Source: Tretioscincus oriximinensis (Eukaryota; Chordata; Lepidosauria; Squamata; Gymnophthalmidae). From it: 64,000 bases of DNA. Numbering within the stretch: position 1 is the first letter of the stretch; each line of letters starts with the position of its first letter. Of this stretch, positions 12,201 to 24,200 are shown one piece after another. The translations under genes and the position numbers were made by a program. Where the stretch lies: positions 1,724,657-1,788,656 of the forward strand of contig JAJVDF010000045.1 of the NCBI GenBank assembly GCA_022410635.1, written 5' to 3'. The notes beneath the pieces are model-generated. The model had not been told where the DNA came from. It did no database searches and saw nothing but the letters and a program-made list of their open reading frames with translations.

Positions 12201-15200
12201 TTTTACCTTTTTAGGACTCCGATATTGTAATTTGTCCTTTTGGACTCTTATTCCTTGAACTCTTTTTGGACTGGTTTATACATGTGTGCAGCTCCTTTTC
12301 TATGTTGTGGACTCTTTTATTGCTTGACTATTGGTCTTGAATATATCTATATTTTATTTATTGTTGGTGGTATTGTATTGTATTCATCCTGGGTGGGGAC
12401 ACCCCAGGGCTTTGTTTTTGTGGTATATTTCTCCCTGTTGTTTTGGGGATTGTTTGGTTTATTATAAGTTCCAGTGAATCATCTGGGAAATGGTGTTGTG
12501 TGGTTGCTTATAGTCTGTTTGTGGGTTCAGTACATGGTTAATAGTCTGCATTTTGGGTCATCAGCCAGTTTTTCAATTTTGGCTTTGATGGCATTAGTTC
12601 CAATGGTTTGTTCTTAGGTTGCTAGGATCAAGCCTTCAGTCTCCTCTTCAGTGTACCATTGGTAAGCCCCACCCAAGTCTTTTCCTCGGCAACTTTTTGA
12701 TTTTTCCTAGGAACTGCCACTGCAATGCTTTACTGTACCAGATGTCAATTCAAGCTTGTACTGCACTTCTACAGTATTCAGTATTAGTTTTCTGCACATT
12801 AAGCAGTTTCCTGTTGACTTCCATCAAAGCAGGTTCTTGGCTGTCCTTTACATAATCTGCTAATGCATGTTTTTCTTCTTCGACTGTTTCACTTGCAAAA
12901 GTCCTCTGCTACCTGATTTTCTGGGCAGATACATACACTCCTAACATCATTATGTGGGTGCTCGTTTCCTCATTTTCCTGCACAGACTGTCCAGCTCTGC
13001 CTATGTCCAATTTATGATGCCAGCAATGTTTCTGATATTGGGGATATCCAGGCATTTATGGCTTTGATGGTGTTGCCATCACGCAACTTGCTCTTTAAAA
13101 ATTTTCTGCCACTTTGTACATGTTCTGTACTAATCACATTTTTCACATGCCTGTGCTTGATATTGTCCAGTTGCACTATGCTTGGTTATTTATAGGCTGG
13201 TAGCACTTTATAGTTTGTCTATTGGGCATTTTTATGCCATCACTTTCTGTAATGATGATAAATAGCGCTAACTGTACTAATGAACATTTATTGTGCTATT
13301 TATGAACATTAAGATGGGCACAGTTCTGAACCTCTGCTGTCTCAAATTCAGCTGGCCAAAAGATTTAGAGCCCCATTTGCAAGACTCAGTGATGTGTTTT
13401 AGGGATCTGTTCCGATATACTTTCAACACATTAAATGTGTGATAACTGTAGAGTTTATTCATGTCTGTAAATATTCTTTAAGTGAAGCCTCTGTATTAAT
13501 ATTCCATAGTTTGTAATATAGAAGTGTATTTATTCCTACTAAAAGTTACTGCTTCAGCCTGTAATTTAAGCAGCCTGCATAGGTCAGTTCACAGTTTGCA
13601 TTGTACCTTTGTTAATCCTGTTGAGTCACCTTGTCTCCATGGTAACCCTAAACTCTGACTTTCTTTTTTGCCATGTGCTCTGGTGGAGGATAATGAAGAA
13701 TGGGAGAAAGCACATGGCAAGAAAAAAACAGGATTAAAATGGCTTCTTTTTCCTGCCTGGACAGGAACTCATCACCAAGACCAAGGGAGCCTGAGAGATT
13801 TTTGTAACAGCTGACTGCCTCTAACCCCACCTGTAAGGGGAGGTTAAGAGTTTGCCATCAGCAATCTTGGTTCACTTTCTCCTTTTCTTTCTGGAGTAAA
13901 CCAGCTTTCTTAAGGAGTTCTTTGAGTGGTTATTTTGCCTCAGGAATCTAAACTCTTCATCTGCTGCCTGCTCCTTCAGCAGATTCAAACCTGGCAGTGA
14001 TACCTATCTTTAAGCCCACATTCGCAGCAGGTAACAGGGTCTCTCAAAGAAACATGGTGGAGAGATCTAGTTACCAGATCATCTCCACAGATAATAAATC
14101 CTTAAAATGCATTATTGAGGTTGATGCAAATAGAGCCTTACCTAAATATTTTTTCCTGTTCATATCTAAACAATTCTAAATATTTGAATTATTGAGTCAA
14201 TATTTTATATTAAGAGTATCCAAGATGGACAGAAATGATTCCTTGAAAGTAGGTAAAATGTATGTTACATGTAAGCTAATTATTTCTCTAAAATGGGAAT
14301 ATATATGGCAAAACCACCATATTTTGGCTGTTCTACATCTTGCTTTTGTAGACTGTTTCATTTTCCTCTGTTTTCATTTCACTTGAGAAGCATAGCACTT
14401 CTAGATGAAATATAAACTCCATGTTTTCCTTCTCCTTTTGACAGCTCTGTACATTTTCCCTTCTATAGATAAAAAGTTTGTTCTGACATCTGTAAAAGCA
14501 GAAGCATGATAATCTGGTTTATGGTTACCACAAAAACCTGGGACAGATGTTTTGCAGCTTTAAGAGAAGTCGGATAAGGAATTCTCATCAGGTGCTGAAG
14601 GGTTTGCCTGGTAAAAATTCCTATTTCCCACATCTGTGAAACGTGTTGGGTTTTTTCCTCTTTAAACCTAATCCAGATTATTGATATATTGTGGGCTAAA
14701 CAAAATGACCACAATTTTGTTCTTTATACGGACCTTGTTTCTTCTATGCTCAACAATTATTTTTCTATCTTATCTACTTGCAACAATTCTTAACTGAAGT
14801 CCTATATTTTTCTTATAAAGTTGTTTGTTCCTGACAATTCCTCTTATTTCAGCAAATATATCCACTAATTTCCTGCCTTGGTTATTTTCCTTTTGTTACC
14901 CAGCTTTTTGAATTTTGCTGGGCAGATTCCATGGCTTTCCAAAAGGGTTCAGTGACTTATGGGACTCAGCTGTTACTGTGTTCTACTTGGAATTTCTCCA
15001 GATGTTATGTCATGAAGTTGATTGGCTTCTTCTGGACTCTGCATTGAAATCAGAGCTCTGTCATAGAATCATAGAATCATAGAATCATAGAATCATAGAG
15101 TTGGAAGGGACCTCCGGGGTCATCGGGTCCAACCTCCTGCTCGATGCAGGATTCATTAAACCATCCCAGACAGATGACTGTCCAGTCTCTGTTTGAAGAC

Positions 15201-18200
15201 TTCCAGTGAAGGTGAACTCACCACCCCATGTGGCAAACTGTTCCACTGGTTTATCACCCTGACTGTTAGAAAGTTTTTTCTGATATCTAATCTGAATCTG
15301 CTCCCTTGTAGTTTCATTCCATTGTTTCTAGTCCTTCCATGTGCTAATGAAAACAATGTTGATCCCTCTGCTCAGTGACAGCCCTTCATATATTTGTAGA
15401 CAGCTATCAGGTCTCCTCTCAGTCTTCTCTTTTGCAGACTAAACATCCCTAGATCCTTTAACCGTTCCTCATAGGACATGGTTTCCAGACCACTCACCAT
15501 CCTTGTAACTCTCTTTTGTACTTGCTCTAGTTTCTCAATGTCCTTTTTAAATTGGGGGCCCCAGAACTGAACACAGTATTCCAAGTGTGGACGGACCAAA
15601 GTACTGTAGAGAGGAATAATTACTTCACGTGAGCGAGATTCTATGCCCCTCTTGATACATCCCAGGATTGTGTTTGCCTTTTTTGCAGCTGCTTCACACT
15701 GTTGACTCATGTTTAGTCTGTGATCTACCAAAACACCCAGGTCCTTCTCACCTGTGCTGCTGCTCAGACATATTCCTCCCATTCTATACGTGCTGTTTTC
15801 ATTATTTCTGCCCAGATGTAGGATTTTGCATTTCTCTCTGTTAAATATCATTCTGTTAGTTTCAGCCCATTGTTCCAGCTTGTCTAGATCTTTTTGAATC
15901 CTAACTCTATCTTGTTTAGTGTTAGCAACACCACCTAGTTTTGTGTCATCAGCAAATTTTATAAGTTTTCCTTCAATTCCTTCATCTAGATCATTTATAA
16001 ATATGTTAAATAGCACTGGGCCTAGGACAGACCCTTGTGGTACTCCACTTGAAACATTCTTCCAATTGGATGTGCAACCATTTATTATCACTCTTTGGGT
16101 ACGGTCACTAAGCCAGTTTTCAATCCATCTAACTGTTGTTTTGTCAATCCCATACTTGACCATTTTTTCAATAAGGATGGAATGACATACTTTGTCAAAT
16201 GCTTTACTGAAGTCAAGATATACCACATCTACTGCATTTCCCTGATCAACCCATTTGGTAATTCTATCATAGAAGGAAATTAGATTAGTTTGGCATGACT
16301 TGTTTGTTACAAATCCATGTTGGCTCTGGTTAATTATTGCATTCCTATCCAAGTGCTGGCATACATGCTGCTTTATAACTTGTTCAAGGAGCTTTCCTGG
16401 TATTGAAGTCAGACTTACAGGCCTGTAGTTTCCCGGTTCCACCTTTTTACCCTTTTTGAAGATAGGGACAACATTTGCCCTTCTCCATTCTACTGGGACT
16501 TCTCCTGTTGTCCATGAATTTTCAAAGATCACTGCAAGTGGTTCCGCTATTACTTCTGCTAGTTCCTTCAGTACCCTGGGATGTAGTTCATCTGGGCCTG
16601 GTGATTTGAATTCATTTAAATTAGCTAAGAGTTCCCTCACCTTTTCTCTGTCTACCAAGTGCTTTGATTCTTTTGTTCCTTCAATAGCAGAATGAAGGCC
16701 AGCTGTTGTTGTATGTCCTTTTTCAGAAAAAACAGTTACAAAATAAGTGTTCAGAAGTTCAGCTTTCTCAGTATTGTTTTTGATCATTTCACCATTTTCC
16801 CTCTGTAGAACTCCTATAGCATCTTTAGCTTTTCTTTTTCTTTTGACGTACCCCCAAAATCCTTTATTATTGCTTTTTACATGCCTTGCAAGACTCAGTT
16901 AATATTCAGCTTTAGCTTTTCTGACACTTGCCCTACAATGTTAGATGTTATCAAATGCATAAGTCCAGCAGTAGGTGACTTGCCTGGCACACAGATGTGT
17001 AACTGGGGAGGCCTTAGTAGATTGAAATCCCAGAGCTTTAAATCTAAATTCTTTGTTGTTGTTTTTAAAAATATTCAAAGAATATCCAAGATGGCTGACA
17101 GAAACAATTTCTCCAAAATCCACGTTAGAGGATTTAAAGGAGATTTTGATCTCTTGGTTTATAACTGTTTAGATGTGTATGCAAGATTAGCAGGTAATAA
17201 GTCAAATAATTGGGCATAGCCAGCTCGTATTGGATACCTGTGGTATTTTATTGGATTTTGTATGTCGCCAAAATACCCCTGCACACTTAATATTATTCTG
17301 GCTAATTATTTCACTATCCTACTAAAGAGCATTTAGTGTACATGTTGAATCTCTTCAGGAGTTATTGATAATTTCAGAGTGAATTTCATCCACCATTTAA
17401 ATCAAATCAAAGAATAAACATAGTTTAGAATATCAGTTAGTGCCCAGACAGCTAGGCAGTAGCTCAGGATCTGTAAAACAAATCTGGTGCTTTCTTCCAC
17501 AGTATCCTCTCATACATACCTGGGTATTTTGCCAGCATGTATTAAGGTCTTAGGGCAAAAGCAGGGAATTGCCTGCATCTGGCACTTGCTTTTATAATAT
17601 CCTCTCATGCACAGACAGAAATTTTGCACGAAATATCCAGAAGTGCATGAATGGAATGTTTACACATGCATAGCTACCATTTTCAGCAATGCACATCATG
17701 CTGCATGTCTGGCAGTCACATACTGGTGCCTGCGAGAAGAAATGTCCATACTGCAAGTGCCTTTTACTACAGTGAGAAAAAGTGGTCCAATGTTCTTTTC
17801 CCTGCTGTACTAATGAATTGGCCATTTATTCTGGGGTTACACTGGGATTGACATGGACCTATGGCAATCCTACCAAAGTCCTTGAGTAAAAGTTGTAAAA
17901 ATAGGCTGTGTGGGTGCAGCCCATGGTCTTGTTCTCTTCTTAGTTTTATATTCTGTCTCTGCAGACAGAATGATGTTCTTAACTAATTTTTTTAGCCAGA
18001 TGTCACCTGCTGAGTCTATTGTGGTAATTTTCTTAAAGCTTTTATTTTTTCATCTATTTATATGCTTTTCATCTATCTATTGAATCAGTTTGTTGTGGGT
18101 CAGAAANCGAAATCTTCAACCCTTCGAGGTTTCTGTTGTCATCTCATGTATTTCACACAGAGAGACTGAGATTTCAGTGCCTACCTTCCAAGTGTGTACT

Positions 18201-21200
18201 CGTTGTTATGACTCTCTTGCCATATTTTAGTATAAACCTTTGGTGTCATACTAAGGTAAATTAATGCTGTCAGAAAAGGTTCTTGTGTTTATAGGGCTTA
18301 TAGGACTAGCCTATGTGTATCTTGGAAGTAATTAATTCTGAGAGTCTGGGAAGCCTTTCGGAAGCAAGTCTACTCCACCCCTCCAAACCTGCTTTCAAAA
18401 GATCTGAAGAGGATTATTCTGGGTTCATAGTAAACATTGCTATAGTAGATTAATTATGACAAAGCTTTGTGTGTTATGGGAGTAACTGAAACAATTCATC
18501 TGGAATAGAAAGGGAGGAAGGAATTTAAAAAAGAGCTGTTGGCACAAAATCTCCTTGCAAAAGCATATTCTGTGCTAAAGCCAAGCACACTACTATAATG
18601 AAGACAACTTGCTGATGTACTGGCTTTGCCTCTTACTATAAACCACACTGCTGGCTTTGTAGTAGATTAGAAGAGATGTGCTTGTTATCATCAGCTATAT
18701 CTCTTTTCTTGATTTTGACCATGTATGAAGCTTCCGGTTATTTTGGATTTCTATACATCTTTCACAGAAGTACATCCAAATACCTGCAGAAGCCCCAAAT
18801 ACATGTTCAGTTTCGTTGGAGGAAGAGGAGGAGAGCAAGAACAAGCAGGAGGAACTTCTGTGTGAACTGAAGAAGTATGCCTGCTTAAGTTAGTGGAGCA
18901 GCAGTACACGTTCCTATGGCTATCACAGATTATTATGGATTCCTTCCTGCCAGGTTCACAAGGTCAAAGAATCTCACTTCAATGATGATAAAGTCTAAAA
19001 AGGCTCTTTCTTTCTGAAAGAGCACAAATTGTACTTCATGGATCCAAATGGCTGTGAATGTTTAGTAAAGTTTATCAAATCATTTACTTGCATAATAACT
19101 CTGTTTTATTTATTTATTTTTCCCAATTTTAGATTAACAAGAATCCCATTCTTGAATTTTTTTCTTACAAAAGCAAATTGCCATTCTCTCTAAAAGCCAT
19201 TGTTAATAGAAGCAATATGTTTAATTATATGCCATTTCCTGTTGTCCCATTGTCTGAATCACTAACATAGAAGGTGGACTCTAAAGGCTCAAGGCTTAAC
19301 GAATTCTTGATAATTAGTGTATAAGCTCTCTGAAGTGACTGAAGGAAGAATTAAAACAGAAAAAAATCTTAACATGTTATTCTTTCCCTTATGCCATCTA
19401 AAAGGTGAAGGGTAACAGTGACATCCAGTGGACATGATGAGAGCAACCGTTATTCTTGAAATGCTTTCTGCAAGCATATTTTAACTACCCATGACAATCT
19501 ATGCAGAATCTGGTATGCCAAATGCTTTCTTTGAAGTTAGTGAAGTGCATCTATACACAAATGTGGTCATTGTCAGAACTTGGGATAAAACTTAAAATTA
19601 AGTATCTCCAGTTGGATAAATAGCCTGATACAAACTAAGTATTTATCTGCTGTTAAGGCAATACTTTGCAAGTGTTTTTCATTAGTTAAAATGAGGAAGA
19701 CAGGGGAAAGATTGAAACAGAGGGTATATATTGATTTTTTTTTCTGAGCCAAACCTCCTTTTCTCTTCAGTTTAACTCTAGTTCTGCTTTGCAGGTAGTT
19801 TTGAAAATCTGCATTTAAATTGCACTCAGTTGATAGGAATTTTGCCCAAGATGAAGGATCAAAAATCTGTTTGTCTCCTTTAAGACAGGGAAAGGCAGTT
19901 AATAGAATGATGGTTTAACTTTCAAAAAACGATGAAAACTATTTTGAATTATTAGTAGTTCGTCTATTGCTTAGCTTTGAAGATCTATAGCAGAGAGAAA
20001 GAGTGTCTCTGGAATGAGTGATAGATAAAATACATAGATGAAATTTACGAGATTCAAAAGTTTAACTGGACAAGACTGTAAGGGTTGAATTCTGGGTTAA
20101 AGAAACACCAACTGGTGTAATAAGAGGGGCTGCAGTGATAGAGCAGTCAGTGAGAGACATTGAACTAAAAACTCTCTTTGAAAGCACAACACTATAGCTT
20201 TGAAATTCTGTGCAGGGGTTGTAACTTTCCATAAAAAATAAACCTTATAAGTTTATTCTTGTTTGACATTACAATTTCTAATAAACTTCTAACTGTGATA
20301 CAAACACTACCAACGTTAGAATCTCCTGAAGTAAAACATTAATAAAAATCAGCCATATCAGTCCATAGATTTTTCTATAAAATGTTAATATATTTTTGTA
20401 TGTGGATGGTATGTGGATTGGTATGTGGATGGTCCTATTTTGAGATATAGCCCAGAAGAATGTTCAGTGTGGAAATAGTGAAAGTCTTTGGGGACATCCC
20501 CACACATGCTTATAGTCCAGAATATAAAGAAATTCTGTGTTAGATGAACTGAGTTTTTATACCCAGCTTTTCTCACCTGAAGGGGACTCAAAGCAGCTTA
20601 GGAGGGTATTTTTCTCCCTAAGGCTTACATTCTATCTTCTCCATCAGACTGTGGTGGTTCCTGTTTGTCTAGTTGCAGTCAGTTGCAATTTCATGCAATT
20701 CCTGCTTTCAAGTAGCTGGACTGGCTAGAGCTACAGTCTGGAGCATATTGCATGATTTAGGCTCACCCTCTCCACGTCCAACACAGGGCTTCAAAACCTA
20801 ATCTCTCAGATGAGAGACCATCTCTTTAGTGACTGCCTGTCCTTACTCACTTCCATTCCATGCATGGTTGCGCCCTACTTGTGAGGAGCTCTCTGCCACC
20901 ATGGCAACTTCTGCAACGTTGGCCTCGTGATGATGTTTGTGTATGCCAGCTCCCTCATTGGCTGCTGGAACAACATCTTGTGCTATTTCGTGCTGAGATC
21001 TAGCCCCAGCAGCACTGAGAACTCTCACTGATGTCAAACAACCAAAATCCAACAAAGAGATTCAAACCAATGTACAAAAAAGAACAAAAAGAATCTCAGA
21101 AGGTATAAGACTCAGAAAACAAACCCTCAAGAAAGCAGACAGTAAAATATATATATCTATATATAAAATGGCAAATATCTGGGTAGAATCTGTGTATAGC

Positions 21201-24200
21201 CAATGTTAATTTATTACATAAAGCATAAATGTAACTAAACAGATATCTAATCAAAATTATATAAAAATAGAAACCACGTCCAAAATATATGGAGAATTAT
21301 CAGAGCCCAGATAAATCCTGTATCCAAGGTGTCAAATAACAAATACAATAGCTATGGTAGAGCTGGATTGAGGATGATAAAGTCACTGAAAAAGACCACC
21401 AGTAAAGGTTGAAATGCATCTGGTTATCTGTTTACTCGTCGTCGTCTATCCAGCTCTACATCAGCTTTGGAAGTGGCCCCCAAAGACCCTAAACATGGAA
21501 CTGCAATCAACGATGGCCCACCATTTCATGAGGTGAGCTGTAGGTGATATTACTTTAACTTTGGTGGAGATTGTGCCTGGACATGTGGCCTTTATTCTCC
21601 TGTAGTTCTTAGAGCATATTACACATTTTAGGCAAACATCCTCTTTCACCTTATTGCTGAATTATAAATATTTATCTACCCATAAATCAGTGGCAATACA
21701 TAGAAAGAACTCAGTCCACGAATATGTTAATGGTAACACTGTGAAGAAAAGTCAGAGAAACTCTGAGCCAAATCATATTAAATCAATTCTGGAAACCTAA
21801 AATGCCATTCCACACACAGCCCAGGTACTCACCATCACCCCATTCTCCACCCCCACACTAAACTTTATGTTGGGGTAAAAAAACAAGTAAAAAGATGAAA
21901 AATGTTCAGTTACATTGTTGGCATAACTGATATATTTTATCAGTGAGTTATGCAATGGTGCTGAACTAGTTTGATTAGAATGTACAGTAGTTTGTAGCAA
22001 TTGGTGGTGTATAAAATATTTAAAATTACTGCAAATACAAAATAATGAAGCAATTCAGAAGGAATCTTTATCTTGGGTTAATTAAAACAACCTGCTGTTC
22101 TAATTTGTTTTATAAATCTAGAAATTTAATGAATTCTGGAAGTTGCCTCCAGGCACTTGTCTCTCTGCTTACTTGCTGATTGTTTGCCCCCTTCCACTAC
22201 ATAGGTTGGTTCTTCCNCTTCATTATTTGTCAAGAGATTCCTCTAGTAATGTGTATAGATATGCCTTGTTTTCTCTGTCTTAACAAGTTACACAGTGAAA
22301 GGTCATCTCAAGTATTAAAAGTAGAGTGTCACTCAGGTTTAATCCTCTCAGTCACCTGTCTCAAAATGATGCTCCTATTTGTCAGGTGTTGGATAATATG
22401 TTCTTACTTAGTTGAATGTTGCTAGTGTAATTTATATAAAACCCTACCAAAATATGGTTTTCAGTTATTTCCTCATTTTGCAGGTTGTCAGACCCATGCA
22501 TAAGACTATAAACCTTCCAATATGTAGGGTTTTCGTTGTTTCAGGCTGTTATCCCTCAGGGTAAATAAAAATGAGGACTATTTTGTAAGTGCTAAAGTCT
22601 GACCTTTATTTAGTAGCAGGTTTAAGGCCCATCATTATTCTTGTTTATCTGACAGTTTCTCTTATTGTACTTTCTGTCAGATAGATGAGTATCTTCATGA
22701 TGATGAATATAAAGCAAACCCTTATTTATTATTTAGAAAGAACCACTCTGTGGTGGTGACCTGCAGAAGGGTAGTATCTGCAGAATTCTGAATGTGGAAC
22801 TCACACATTTATGTAGTTGCACACATTAGTAAAACCCTCAGACCATTAAAACTAATACTACATAATATATATATTACCTGGAAAAATCTGCCACGACCTG
22901 TTTATTTTTTTAGTTATGCTGTTGCTTTTGGTCAAGCAAAAGTTATGGAGTTAATTTTAATAAATCATCCTGAAGTATTTGATTGTAGGTATTTTAAGTG
23001 GTTAGATGAGGCATGGATCAAAACACATTACTTGGGTGGAATTCTGGAGTTGCTCATTATGAATCCAGATTAAGATATTGAAACTAAGGCAGGGCCAGTA
23101 TACTCAGTGAACCTGTCATCTGCCCCTATGGGATGGAAAATGTCCTTTGTGCAGAATCCACCTTCTTTTGTCCTTTTACCTCTACGTTCGTTAGGCTTTG
23201 AAGCCTGAAATGGTGGGAGATAAATGTATATGTATGTATTGTAAATTCCCTTTTGTTACTGTGGAGATTCTGATTAAATGAACATCGATTTCTCCAAGCT
23301 TACCGTGTGACTAAGCTCCAGTAATGCAGAAAGAAAACTATGTTGTGATTAACAAATGTAGAATTTTAATATTGTATAAAATATTTTGGATATATTTTTA
23401 TGAGACTGATAGATTTATTTTCTGATGCGATGTCTCTTACATTTACTGTTTTTAAAACATTTCCTCATAAACCCCAGGATCGAATTAATCCTTTTCAATA
23501 AATGAAAAATCTTGATAGTTTATTGACAAAATATTACCAATAAACAGTCCCCCCATTTCCTTTCTGGAGAAAACCTTACAATTCAGAATACTTCATCTAT
23601 TCTGAACAGGTGATTATGACTGCTCCATCTATTGTGTCATTTACATTTTTGTAATATTGATAATGGGCATCAAAAAGTGGTTGGAGAGAAAGCTTCCCTT
23701 GTGATATTGACAGTGAGATATCCAGGATCTCAGTGAGGATGAGGGGAGGCAAATGGGACACATGCACTAGCTTAGGCTGACCAGATTACCCCTTTGGGGT
23801 GGTGGTGGTAAACATTTGGTTTTGCAATGCCTCCCTGTTTTTCCTGAGGAAAAAAAAAAGAAAAANTTTTTTTTAAAGATTTTCCTCAGCAAAAACTGCG
23901 AGGGACTCCAAAACCAGGTTTCTACCCCCCCAAAAAGGGGTCACCTGGCCAGTTTACTCTAGGAGATGGCAGAAAAGAACAGTAGATGGTAGTAGCCCCT
24001 ATCACCTTCGATAACCTTACCACAGAATGGCTGGTAGCCCTGCTTGGTCACAACAGAAGGAAGCTAGCTGGGTCTTACTGTACAGTCCTGCTGCCTGTCC
24101 ACGACCACAAGTGTCTCCGAGTTTGTGGCAATACAAGCATGTGGCATCATCCAACACTGTTTTGTTCCTTCCAGGCCCACATTCTGCCTCAACAAGGTGT

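Noticed and set aside
15062..15100. CRISPR-like or satellite array from the repeated TCATAGAA units
   Set aside because: It is the normal (ATTCTATG)n 3' tail of CR1 on the minus strand.
22792..23073. 93-codon ORF
   Set aside because: AT-rich composition, no motif, no homology that I recognise.
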